This document shows, in pieces, positions 41,218 to 48,897 of a stretch of DNA of 64,000 nt. How positions within the stretch are numbered: the first letter of the stretch is position 1; every line of letters begins with the position of its first letter. Source of the DNA: Klebsiella michiganensis (GTDB taxonomy: Bacteria > Pseudomonadota > Gammaproteobacteria > Enterobacterales > Enterobacteriaceae); the NCBI GenBank assembly GCA_000963575.1, contig CP011077.1:4836001-4900000 (forward strand), in the 5' to 3' direction. The notes below the pieces were generated by a model that worked only from the letters and a program-made list of their open reading frames with translations, did not search any database and had not been told where the DNA came from. Made by a program: the position numbers and the translations under genes.

Positions 41218-42747
41218 ATGAAAGACAGAATACTGACGATTGACGTCGGCACAGGCAGCGCCAGGGCCGCCCTGCTAGCTCAGACCGGCGAGCTGATTGG
41301 CTTTGCTCAGCGTGAATATGACCAGACCACCCCGCAGGCTGGCTGGTCGGAACAGGCCCCGTCGCTGTGGTGGCGTTCAGCATGTGAATGCCTCCACGAG
41401 GTGTTGCATCGCTTCGCGGATCAGCGTTCACGTATCGCCGCTATCGGCGTCTGCGGCCAGATGCACGGCACGGTATTACTGGATGCCGACGGCGAACTGG
41501 TCGCGGATAAAGCCCTGCTCTGGAACGACAAGCGCAGCCAGCCGCAGGTGGACGCTTTTATCGCCCGTGAAGGGGAAGAGAAATGGCTCACCCGGCTAAA
41601 CAACCCGCCCACCGCGGCCTGGCCCGCTTTCAAACTGGCCTGGTGGCGGGAAAACTGCCCGGAAAGCTGGGCGCGGGTGGCCATGGTGCTGATGCCGAAA
41701 GATTACATAAACTTCATGCTAACCGGCGTTTATGCCACCGACTACAGCGAAGCCTCCTGTTATTACCTGATGGACAGCGCCACCCTCAGTTGGTCCTCGC
41801 AAGCGCTGGAACGCTTCGGGCTGAAGGCTGACCAGCTGCCACCGCTTTACCTGTCCAGCGACGTGATTGGCGAGGTTAGCCCTCAGGCGGCGGCGCTTAC
41901 CGGCTTACCTGCTGGCATACCTGTCGTTGCCGGTACCTCGGACATGGCCGCCACGCTGCTGGGCTCCGGTGTTTACCAGCCGGGAACAGCCTCGGATTCC
42001 ACCGGCACCTCAACATTGTTAACGGTCGTTGCCAGACAGCCGCTGCTTCACACCCGCATCAATAATCTGCACCTGGCCAATCCGGCCTGGGGCGGTTTTA
42101 CCATTCTGGATGCGGGCGGGGATGCCGTGCGGTGGGCCAGACAGGCGATCGCGCAGAACCAGCTTTCACACGCCGATCTGCTGGCCGAGGCGGCAACGGT
42201 TAAGCCCGGTGCCGAAGGCCTGTTGTTCCTGCCTTACCTGACGGGAGAACGCCTGGCCGACCACACCAACTCAAGGGCGCAATTCTTTGGCCTGCAGCGC
42301 AAGCACCACCGCGGCCACCTCTTCCGTGCGGTGCTGGAAGGGGTCGCCTTTGCCTCTACGCGTAATCTCAACCAGCTGCGCCAGTGCGGTCAGCACCCGG
42401 AACGGATGATTGCCTCCGGCGGCGGCGCGCGCAGCGAACTGTGGCTAAAAATTAAAGCCTCGGCCTATAACCTGCCTATTTTAAGTACACGTAACCAGGA
42501 GAATGGCATAACAGGATGCGGTATTATCGCGGGCACCGGCGTGGGTCTGTATACCGATTTTTCCGCCGGCGTGCGTCAGGCCGTTCATTTTTTAAAGGAA
42601 ATTCTCCCTGACTCACGGCTTCGAGACTACTATGCGGCGTGCTTTGAGGTGTTTGATACACTTTACCAACAGGCTGCGCCGCTGTATGACCGGCTGGATG
42701 GGCTCAGCGAAGGGCCAGCGACCGATAGCGGGTCGCCGCGGCTTTAG
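41218..42747 (+). CDS. FGGY-family carbohydrate kinase (xylulokinase-like)
   Basis: 509-residue kinase of the FGGY family. Motifs: the phosphate-1 loop DVGTGSARAALL (residues 9-20), GVCGQMHGTVLLDADG (about 77-92), GTSDMAATLLGSG (about 241-253), and the adenosine region ASGGGARSELWLKI (about 399-412). The overall pattern is nearest to xylulokinases and ribulokinases; substrate assignment from sequence is not reliable. It starts 47 bases after the DeoC-like aldolase with a CGGAG ribosome site, and is followed by the second DeoR gene, forming a rightward operon. Two sugar kinases of different folds in one locus suggest two substrates or two branches. Confidence 0.9.
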   Translation: MKDRILTIDVGTGSARAALLAQTGELIGFAQREYDQTTPQAGWSEQAPSLWWRSACECLHEVLHRFADQRSRIAAIGVCGQMHGTVLLDADGELVADKALLWNDKRSQPQVDAFIAREGEEKWLTRLNNPPTAAWPAFKLAWWRENCPESWARVAMVLMPKDYINFMLTGVYATDYSEASCYYLMDSATLSWSSQALERFGLKADQLPPLYLSSDVIGEVSPQAAALTGLPAGIPVVAGTSDMAATLLGSGVYQPGTASDSTGTSTLLTVVARQPLLHTRINNLHLANPAWGGFTILDAGGDAVRWARQAIAQNQLSHADLLAEAATVKPGAEGLLFLPYLTGERLADHTNSRAQFFGLQRKHHRGHLFRAVLEGVAFASTRNLNQLRQCGQHPERMIASGGGARSELWLKIKASAYNLPILSTRNQENGITGCGIIAGTGVGLYTDFSAGVRQAVHFLKEILPDSRLRDYYAACFEVFDTLYQQAAPLYDRLDGLSEGPATDSGSPRL

Positions 42748-42802
42748 GCCAGGGGAAAATAAGGCGTGATGCTCCGCAGAGAGCGGGAACAAGAGAGGTC
42801 GA

Positions 42803-43564
42803 ATGTTTGCAGAAGAGCGTCAGGAAAAATTACTGAGTATCCTCAGGGAAAAACGGAAAGTTGCGGTGTCCGAGATGTGCGAGGTTTTCAACGTCTCCGG
42901 GGCAACGATCAGGGCCGACCTCCGCCAGCTGGAAGAAACGGGCATGTTGACCCGCACCCACGGCGGCGCCATGTTGCGCACCCGCGCCAGCTTTGAGCAG
43001 GCATCGGACGACCGTGAAGTGGTGAACCTAAGCGCAAAAGAGCGCATCGGCCAGCGCGCGGCGCAGCTGGTAGAAGATGGCGACATCATCGTGCTGGATA
43101 CCGGTACCACCACGCTGCACATCGCCCGCCACATCCGCGACCGCAAGAACGTGACCGTGGTGACTAACGACTACCAGATTGCCCGCGAACTCGAAGCCAG
43201 CCCGTCTATCCAGACCATCCTGCTGGGCGGTATCGTGAAGAAAGGCTATCACTGCGTGGTGGCGATTAACGGCCGCTCGCTGCTGGATACCCTGAACGTG
43301 GATAAAGCGTTTATGGGGGTGAATTCGCTGTCGCTAAAACAGGGTGCCTGCGTGGCCGACGTGATGCTGGCCGAGACAAAGCGCGGCATGATAGAGCATG
43401 CCAGTCAGGTGATTGTCGTCTGTGACCACAGCAAGCTGGATAACACCTCGCTCGCGCAATTTACCCCTGCGGCACGCATTGATACGCTGGTGATTGACCG
43501 TCTGCCAGACAACGCCGAAGCCTGGCGCAACGCCGGGATCCACCTGATTGCGCTGGAAGAATAG
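42803..43564 (+). CDS. DeoR-family repressor (second of two)
   Basis: 253-residue DeoR/GlpR-type regulator: helix-turn-helix at about residues 18-47 (KVAVSEMCEVFNVSGATIRADLRQLEETGML), then TRTHGGAML, and a sugar-phosphate isomerase-like sensor domain with IIVLDTGTTTLHIARHI and DVMLAETKRGMIEHA. It ends the rightward operon, 55 bases after the FGGY kinase, and has an AGAGAGG ribosome site. It probably regulates its own operon; the division of labour with the first DeoR protein is unknown. A terminator follows. Confidence 0.92.
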   Translation: MFAEERQEKLLSILREKRKVAVSEMCEVFNVSGATIRADLRQLEETGMLTRTHGGAMLRTRASFEQASDDREVVNLSAKERIGQRAAQLVEDGDIIVLDTGTTTLHIARHIRDRKNVTVVTNDYQIARELEASPSIQTILLGGIVKKGYHCVVAINGRSLLDTLNVDKAFMGVNSLSLKQGACVADVMLAETKRGMIEHASQVIVVCDHSKLDNTSLAQFTPAARIDTLVIDRLPDNAEAWRNAGIHLIALEE

Positions 43565-43582
43565 CGGCCGCGGCTAAAAGTT

Positions 43583-43607
43583 AAAGCGCCAGTCGATCGG
43601 CGCTTTT
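43583..43607. terminator. Terminator after the second DeoR gene
   Basis: AAAGCGCC (43583-43590) and GGCGCTTT (43599-43606) pair around AGTCGATC, with a following T. It lies between convergent genes and can serve both. Confidence 0.85.
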
Positions 43608-43616
43608 CTATCTCGA

Positions 43617-43847
43617 TCAGCCGCGCTTAATCATCTGCACCACCTGATCGTTTTGGATCTGATGCTCCACGCCCTGGGCGTCGTAATAGCGCGTCAGCCC
43701 CGTCTGCTTATCCAGCTCCGGCTTGCCTTTGGTCACGATCATTTCGCCCGTCTTAGTCGACATCACGTAGCTGCTGGAGCAGGCCACCGCCGACAGCGCA
43801 ACAACGCCCACCAACATCATCCCGAACAGTTTTTTCACTTTTGCCAA
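43617..43847 (-). CDS. YgdI/YgdR-type lipoprotein
   Basis: 76-residue small lipoprotein. The signal sequence ends in the lipobox LSAVAC (lipidated Cys about residue 23), followed by SSSYVMSTKTGEMIVTKGKPELDKQTGLTRYYDAQG, the DUF903 domain of YgdI, YgdR and relatives (a small SH3-like barrel). Function is unknown. The + position after the Cys is Ser, not Asp, which favours outer-membrane sorting. It is convergent with the sugar locus and stands alone. Confidence 0.88.
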   Translation of the reverse strand: MAKVKKLFGMMLVGVVALSAVACSSSYVMSTKTGEMIVTKGKPELDKQTGLTRYYDAQGVEHQIQNDQVVQMIKRG

Positions 43848-43943
43848 CCCTTTATTGTTTTAGACGCCGGATTGTAGCTGGATGAAATGCAACCGGGTGT
43901 TAATGTGTATTGCGAAGGGAGACTGGGGGCTGGCAGAAGTACG

Positions 43944-44321
43944 CTATGAGAGTGAGTAAGGCACAATCACGCCTGGAATATCTTTAAAGTCCTTAGTATT
44001 ACGAGTAAGCAGTGTTTTTTGAGCAACATGAGTAGAGGCCAGAATGATCGCGTCAGGAAGTTTCATCTTATATTGCCTTCTGAGTTCAACCGCTCTTTCC
44101 GAAACAGATTGAGTGACAGGCAATACATCAAAATGAGAGAGAAACTGTCGAGTCTGGGCTTCCTGCCGACTATCCCTCACCCCAACCAACACCTCCATCC
44201 ACGTAACAACGCTTATTGAACGTCCGACGTTGTACTTCTCCATCATTTCTTGAGCCTCAGGTCGGCCACTCAGAAAATCAATTAATACATTGGTATCAAA
44301 GACAGAAGATTGCTTTTCCAT
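43944..44321 (-). CDS. VapC-type PIN-domain toxin
   Basis: 125-residue PIN ribonuclease, the toxin of a VapBC pair. The start is the ATG at 44321, whose first base is shared with the antitoxin TAA stop (TAATG) and which has GAGGAG five bases upstream; a GTG six bases earlier is possible. Acidic PIN residues are visible: D in SVFDTNVLIDFL (about 9), E in VVTWMEVLVGV (about 44), and D in MKLPDAIILASTH (about 94), with NTKDF near the end. It should cleave a tRNA or similar RNA when free of its antitoxin. The pair sits on the upstream side of selC. Confidence 0.9.
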   Translation of the reverse strand: MEKQSSVFDTNVLIDFLSGRPEAQEMMEKYNVGRSISVVTWMEVLVGVRDSRQEAQTRQFLSHFDVLPVTQSVSERAVELRRQYKMKLPDAIILASTHVAQKTLLTRNTKDFKDIPGVIVPYSLS

Positions 44322-44560
44322 TACCACTCCTCACGCAGCTTTCTCTCATACTCCAGCCCATCGGGGGTACTCTCTCCCCAAAGCCCAAATGCATCATTGA
44401 TATCGGACTGCTGCCGCGCCAGATATTGATCAACAGCCTCTCTGAGAAGCTCGGCTCTGGGCAAATTGCGCTTTTGCTTTAGGCCATCAAGCTGTCTGAT
44501 CGCCTCATCCGAGAGATCCAGAAGAATGCGTCCCATACCTTCTCCAATAACGGTAGCCAT
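44321..44560 (-). CDS. Ribbon-helix-helix antitoxin of the VapBC pair
   Basis: 79-residue antitoxin. The N-terminal half RILLDLSDEAIRQLDGLKQKRNLPRAELLREAVDQYLAR (about residues 11-49) is a ribbon-helix-helix DNA-binding domain of CopG/MetJ type. The C-terminal half (SDINDAFGLWGESTPDGLEYERKLREEW) is the acidic toxin-wrapping tail. It overlaps the toxin gene by one base of the stop. Direct repeats upstream of its start are probable operator sites for autorepression. Confidence 0.88.
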   Translation of the reverse strand: MATVIGEGMGRILLDLSDEAIRQLDGLKQKRNLPRAELLREAVDQYLARQQSDINDAFGLWGESTPDGLEYERKLREEW

Positions 44561-44580
44561 ATATCATCCTTGTATATCAT
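44561..44580. promoter_or_regulatory. Repeat upstream of the VapBC pair
   Basis: ATATCAT is repeated at 44561-44567 and 44574-44580, immediately before the antitoxin start codon. This is typical in position for an autoregulatory ribbon-helix-helix site. Confidence 0.45.
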
Positions 44581-44847
44581 GATTGAGCATAATAAGATCA
44601 ATTGGTGCTCACAAAGAATACACTTTGATAATAAAAAAGGAATTAACGCATTGAGTAAGAAGGAATATTTACGAGATACAGCGAAGCAACTTTGCAACAG
44701 TGATTAGTGTTTCAGCCGCAGACCGGGCCACCGCACAATCTGCCCTATCCTTTCATTAGACATTTTCCATCCGGCAAGAGACTCTGTCCCGGCACACAAC
44801 AACCACACTTTGGCAGCCCAACACTTTCTCTTATCAGGATATTCTTT

Positions 44848-45183
44848 ATGTCAGTCACTGAACCCGTCATCCGCCAGTTCGAGGCGTACAACGCCCACGA
44901 CCTCGAGGCTTTCGCCGCCTGCTTTAGCGAAGACTTCACCGCTTACCGCCCGCCAGCCACTACGCCTTCTTTGGAAGGACGCGATGCCCTTTATGCCTTC
45001 TATAAAGAGCACCGCTTCAATAACCCAGCCCTGCGCGCAGAAATCATCTCCCGCACCGCACTGGGTAACAAAGTGTTCGACCACGAGAAGATCCACGGCC
45101 TGAGCGATGAACCCATTGAAAGCATGGCTGTTTTCGAAGTAGAAAACGGATTGATAAAAACGGCGTGGTTCTTTTTTGGCTGA
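44848..45183 (+). CDS. NTF2/SnoaL-like cytoplasmic protein
   Basis: 111-residue protein of the nuclear-transport-factor-2/SnoaL superfamily. The start is set at MSVTEPVIRQFEAYNAHDLEAF, with AGGA upstream; the frame continues 5' without a ribosome site. The helix-helix start (VIRQFEAYNAHDLEAFAACFSEDF), the LEGRDALYAFYKEHR middle and the strands ending ENGLIKTAWFFFG fit the fold. Such proteins include isomerases and small hydrolases; no active site can be assigned. It lies between the toxin-antitoxin pair and selC. Confidence 0.8.
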   Translation: MSVTEPVIRQFEAYNAHDLEAFAACFSEDFTAYRPPATTPSLEGRDALYAFYKEHRFNNPALRAEIISRTALGNKVFDHEKIHGLSDEPIESMAVFEVENGLIKTAWFFFG

Positions 45184-45339
45184 ACCCAGGGGCCCGTTTA
45201 GATTTTTGCGGGCGGATTTAGGATGTAAGGTGAGCAGAATGAGCCCGGTAAACCCTGCCGGGAAAAGCAGCTTAAGAGCCGTTAGACTGATTTAGTAAAG
45301 AATTTCACTTTAGGCGCAGGATATATTCTTACTGACCCA

Positions 45340-45368
45340 TTGGGTAGCAGCAGGAAACCCGGTATACT
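45340..45368 (+). promoter_or_regulatory. selC promoter
   Basis: TTGGGT (45340-45345) and a near-perfect TATACT (45363-45368) are separated by 17 bases, about 32 bases before the mature tRNA-Sec 5' end. The C/G-rich stretch GCGCCCCGCC after the -10 resembles the discriminator of stringently controlled stable-RNA promoters. Confidence 0.8.
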
Positions 45369-45399
45369 GCGCCCCGCCTCCATGTAGCAATGCAGGCGC

Positions 45400-45494
45400 G
45401 GAAGGTCGTCGTCTCCGGTGAGGCGGCTGGACTTCAACTCCAGTTGGTGCCGCCAGCGGCGCCGGGCAGGTTCGACTCCTGTGACTTTCCGCCA
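45400..45494 (+). tRNA. selC: tRNA-Sec (anticodon UCA), selC
   Basis: 95 bases, beginning GGAAGGTCGTCGTCTCCGG and ending in the encoded CCGCCA. It is nearly identical to E. coli selC, with a long variable arm (GTGCCGCCAGCGGCGCC), the anticodon loop CTTCAAC containing TCA, and the T-arm GGTTCGACTCC. Acceptor stem: GGAAGGT pairs with ACTTTCC (one G-T). It is charged with serine and converted by SelA. selC is a well-known insertion site for genomic islands in enterics, and here A+T-rich foreign-looking genes begin just downstream. Confidence 0.97.
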
Positions 45495-45558
45495 AATCAC
45501 AACTGATCATTAAATATCTATTAGTAAAATTTTTCTAAAAAACCTAATTCTATCAGAT

Positions 45559-45587
45559 TTGTTCAGAGGCTATGTTACTGCTAAGAT
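45559..45587 (+). promoter_or_regulatory. Probable promoter of the three-gene module
   Basis: TTGTTC (45559-45564), a 17-base spacer, and TAAGAT (45582-45587) lie about 30 bases before the DUF262 gene start. An AGGA ribosome site follows before the ATG at 45617. Moderate match to sigma-70 consensus only. Confidence 0.5.
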
Positions 45588-45616
45588 GTAGCAAAAATAT
45601 CTTTCAGGAATAACAT

Positions 45617-46720
45617 ATGGACTATTTAAAACTTTATGATTTGGCTGAAGATGAGTCTCTTTTAACATTCAATCCGGCTGATATTAATGTTAAGCAAGAA
45701 AATTATAGCTGTGACCAAATATTAGAAATGTTAAAATATGATGAAATCAATCTTAACACTGACTTTCAAAGATCATCAGACCTTTGGAGCGATGAAAAGA
45801 TGAGCAAATTTATCGAATCGTTGATGCTAAAACTTCCTATTCCTCCATTTTATTTCAACATAGTTTACCTTAATGATAATTCAGATAAAATACATTGGGA
45901 AGTAATTGATGGGCTACAACGATTATCTGCTTTAAGAAAGTTCTGTTTTGGTGATTCACAGAGTAAAAAACTTAAGCTAATAGACTTAGATTTTTTCACT
46001 GAATTAAATGGGAAGTATTATGAGGATATACCACGTCATTTAATCAGAAATTTCAAAGCAAGCCAACTGCAGCTACATCTTGTTTATCCCAACACCCCAA
46101 TAGAAATAAAATACAGAATATTCGAACGAATAAACACAACAAATTTAATGTTAAAAGATCAAGAGGTTCGTCATGCGCTTTATCAAGGTGAAATAATTGA
46201 ACTTCTAAAAAAAGCCGTCAGTGAAATATTGATAGAAAACAATGTAAACATTAACGATGGTCGTATGGATGCACAAGAAACGGTGTTAAGAGCCATATCC
46301 TTCACTTGTTTCGGGCACAGTAGATATCCATCCAAAAGCAACCTTAAACTTTTTTTAGATAATGCAATCAAAGCATTAAGCAAGTTAACTAAAAATGAGC
46401 TATGTGGTATATATGACTCTTTTTATGAAAACTTCCATTTTTGTATAGATGTATTAGGAATTGATTGTTTTAAAAATAAAACAAATGGACGAAGTGTTTT
46501 CAACAAAGGATTATTTGATTGTTTAATATATGCATCATCAAAGTTAAACGATAGAGAAAAAAGAAAGATAAGAAAATCGCCTAAAAAAGCAATAAAGAAA
46601 TATAACAACTGTTTTCAGGATGAACGATTTATAAAATCAATAAGTAATGCAACAAGCAGGCAAGACAATGTTATATATAGACTAGAGCAAGCTGAGAAAA
46701 TTTTTATCGAGGAAGTATAA
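45617..46720 (+). CDS. DUF262-domain protein, first gene of the A+T-rich three-gene module
   Basis: 367-residue cytoplasmic protein with a DUF262 (ParB/Srx-fold) domain. Visible motifs: NTDFQRSSDLWSDEKMSKFIESLMLKLPIPPFYF (about residues 47-80), the core IDGLQRL at 97-103 (the more usual form is DGQQR), and RIFERINTTNLMLKDQEVRHALYQG (about 167-191). DUF262 proteins include the GmrS half of the type IV restriction enzyme GmrSD, where this domain binds nucleotide and contributes to modified-DNA cleavage. There is no DUF1524 HNH domain here; the C-terminal 170 residues are helical and Lys-rich. One base separates it from the ATPase gene. Base composition is far more A+T-rich than in the flanking core genes. 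Confidence 0.85.
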   Translation: MDYLKLYDLAEDESLLTFNPADINVKQENYSCDQILEMLKYDEINLNTDFQRSSDLWSDEKMSKFIESLMLKLPIPPFYFNIVYLNDNSDKIHWEVIDGLQRLSALRKFCFGDSQSKKLKLIDLDFFTELNGKYYEDIPRHLIRNFKASQLQLHLVYPNTPIEIKYRIFERINTTNLMLKDQEVRHALYQGEIIELLKKAVSEILIENNVNINDGRMDAQETVLRAISFTCFGHSRYPSKSNLKLFLDNAIKALSKLTKNELCGIYDSFYENFHFCIDVLGIDCFKNKTNGRSVFNKGLFDCLIYASSKLNDREKRKIRKSPKKAIKKYNNCFQDERFIKSISNATSRQDNVIYRLEQAEKIFIEEV

Positions 46721-46721
46721 C

Positions 46722-47825
46722 ATGTTAAGAAATATTCATATTAAAAATTTTAAATCTATAAGAGAAATCACAGTACCACTTACCAATATTAACATTATCA
46801 CAGGCGTAAATAGCTCTGGAAAATCATCTTTATTGCAAACTATATTGTTGCTAAAACAATTTACAAAAAAAGATAACAAACTCAACCTGAATGGCGATTA
46901 TGCTGAATTAGGTACGATAGGAGATATCTTAAATCAATTCTATGAAGATAATGAAATAAGAATTACATATAACTCTATAAAAAATGAATCAGCTAGTATT
47001 ATTATAAACAATCCAGATCAATTTTTAACAAAAGGCTCGATTACAACTTCGACTACAGATAATCACAAAATAATACCCTCATTGAAAAGAAGAATAAAAT
47101 ATCTATCGGCAGAAAGGATGGGGGCAGAGTTTGTTTATGATATTAGTAAAAGTAATTTTGGCATCGGAATTAAAAGTGAACAGACGGTATCTTTTATTGA
47201 GGAAAATAAGGATTTTAAGGTACGCAAAGAGTTAATTCATCCAAAGGCCAACGAGTCAGGAGGAAGAAAAAGTTCCTTAATAACTAACATCAATGAATGG
47301 ATGAAAGAAATATCACCAGGAATAAACCTTGATTTTGAGGCAAACCAAAAACTAAGAACTGCAAGTATGTCTGCAAGTTACTACAGTGCATCTCTAATAG
47401 GAAATGTCACACCCAAAAACTTTGGCTTTGGAATTAGCTATTGCCTTCCCCTTTTAGCATTATTACTATCGTCTAAAAATGGAGATATATTACTAATTGA
47501 AAACCCCGAAGCACATATTCATCCCACAGGACAAACTCGCCTTGGATATTTGAGTGCTTTAGCTGCTACATCTGGAGTACAGTTAATAATAGAAACACAT
47601 AGCGATCATTTTTTCAATGGTATTCGACTAGCTTTAAAAGATAGAATAATTAAAAATGATGAAATAAATGGTTATTATTTTGACAAGAAAATGCAGGGAG
47701 AGAAATCAACACAGTCATTGGTAACGGAATTTTACAAAGTAGATCTATATGATAACGGAAAAATAAAAAATGCTCCCGTTGGCTTCTTTGATGAATGGCA
47801 AAACTCATTATTTAAATTATTATGA
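46722..47825 (+). CDS. RecF/OLD-like AAA ATPase (DUF3696 type), second gene of the module
   Basis: 367-residue ABC/SMC-type ATPase. Walker A is GVNSSGKSSLL (residues 28-38). The C-terminal half has LLIENPEAHIHPTGQTRLG as Walker B and D-loop region (about 256-274) and the switch IIETHSDHFFNGIR (about 289-302). The ending KVDLYDNGKIKNAPVGFFDEW resembles the DUF3696 tail. Unlike OLD nucleases it has no TOPRIM domain after the ATPase part, so any nuclease or effector activity would have to come from a partner. GAGGA at the end of the previous gene serves as its ribosome site; its own stop overlaps the next start by ATGA. Confidence 0.85.
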   Translation: MLRNIHIKNFKSIREITVPLTNINIITGVNSSGKSSLLQTILLLKQFTKKDNKLNLNGDYAELGTIGDILNQFYEDNEIRITYNSIKNESASIIINNPDQFLTKGSITTSTTDNHKIIPSLKRRIKYLSAERMGAEFVYDISKSNFGIGIKSEQTVSFIEENKDFKVRKELIHPKANESGGRKSSLITNINEWMKEISPGINLDFEANQKLRTASMSASYYSASLIGNVTPKNFGFGISYCLPLLALLLSSKNGDILLIENPEAHIHPTGQTRLGYLSALAATSGVQLIIETHSDHFFNGIRLALKDRIIKNDEINGYYFDKKMQGEKSTQSLVTEFYKVDLYDNGKIKNAPVGFFDEWQNSLFKLL

Positions 47826-48697
47826 TATATTTCAACCCATTATCCATGTCTCCTATTCAAGACGAGAACAGCTGTTTTGACTCATTACGTAAATCTTTAA
47901 TTTTTTTAAACAATTCAGAGGATAAATTCTTACTTTGTTTACCATCAAATGGCCCTGATCTAAATATGAGTGGTGGCTCATCCTTTAAAGATTTGATAGG
48001 AAGGGTAAATGATATAGAATTAAAATCATTGCTAACCACAATTCTAACAGAGAGTACTCTTTATTTAGGTGAAGTTCCTGCTGGATATGTTGAATCAATT
48101 AGCAATCAGCCATTTCCTGCATATGAAACTTATCGAGCATATCAACCCAAATTTGAAATAATTTTATCCCTCCATAGTGCTGATCATTGGGAGGATGATG
48201 AAATAACTCTACTAAATAATCAAAATATATCTAAACACTATAACATCCCCACCCATAGGCTTATTGACTTTACCAAAACCGTAGATAAGTGGGAAAAAAT
48301 AATAACATACATAATCCGCAAACAGGAGGTAGAAAATGGATATTTAGCTTACGCTGTTTCATTGAAAAAAATAATTCCAGAGTGTATTTATGAACTTTAT
48401 AAGAGTAGTATTACGAACCCACAGATAAAAATTGAAGTTATTCGGAGAATGGCCAAGTTTATTGCTGAGCTAAATAACTATAATTTTGATGCATCGACAT
48501 CACAAAAAAATCGTAATGGTGGAGCAATAAGAGATATTTTCTATTGCGATCAAAAAGATATATATCTCTCAACAGATGTAACTCATGGTAGATTTGAAGT
48601 GCTTGATCGCTCAGGGATACATTTGTGTGAAATTAATTTTGATGGGGATATTACAAAGCCAAGGGATAAAACTGGAGCTCATAATATTACCATATAG
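47822..48697 (+). CDS. Unknown protein, third gene of the module
   Basis: 291-residue soluble protein that I do not recognise. It overlaps the ATPase stop by four bases and has no ribosome site of its own, so it is translated by coupling. No membrane segment or signal peptide. A compact C-terminal block (about 245-291) reads YLSTDVTHGRFEVLDRSGIHLCEINFDGDITKPRDKTGAHNI: rich in Asp and His in a strand-turn pattern, which could be an effector or metal-binding domain, but no known nuclease motif is present. The N-terminal half has FLLCLPSNGPDLNMSGGSSFKD. Being in an operon with DUF262 and AAA proteins suggests an effector or sensor role in a defence system; this is inference. Confidence 0.7.
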   Translation: MIYFNPLSMSPIQDENSCFDSLRKSLIFLNNSEDKFLLCLPSNGPDLNMSGGSSFKDLIGRVNDIELKSLLTTILTESTLYLGEVPAGYVESISNQPFPAYETYRAYQPKFEIILSLHSADHWEDDEITLLNNQNISKHYNIPTHRLIDFTKTVDKWEKIITYIIRKQEVENGYLAYAVSLKKIIPECIYELYKSSITNPQIKIEVIRRMAKFIAELNNYNFDASTSQKNRNGGAIRDIFYCDQKDIYLSTDVTHGRFEVLDRSGIHLCEINFDGDITKPRDKTGAHNITI

Positions 48698-48705
48698 TTT
48701 ATACA

Positions 48706-48897
48706 TTAACCCTTCGGCTCAATCCCTCTTGCCTTCAAGGCCTCTCTAGCCAGGTTCTTTAACCAGTTAGCGAGGCTTGTCCCTTCTTCAGCAGCAACTG
48801 CATCTAGCTGTTCCTTTAATGCCGGGTCAATACGCATCTTAAACTGAGGTGACTTACCTCCACCTTTTGGTTTTTTTTCACGCGATATGATTGACAT
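48706..48897 (-). CDS. Ribbon-helix-helix protein (Arc/HicB-antitoxin-like)
   Basis: 63-residue protein from the ATG at 48897 (the frame runs on to 49011 without a good start). After a Lys-rich arm (SREKKPKGGGKSP), KMRIDPALKEQLDAVAAEEGTSLANWLKNLAREALKARG is a ribbon-helix-helix domain like those of Arc repressors and HicB-family antitoxins. No toxin partner is adjacent: the unknown gene at 49036 is divergent. GAGGCC repeats cover its start region, so it is probably autoregulated. It marks the right edge of the A+T-rich module (eight bases after it, convergent). Confidence 0.75.
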   Translation of the reverse strand: MSIISREKKPKGGGKSPQFKMRIDPALKEQLDAVAAEEGTSLANWLKNLAREALKARGIEPKG

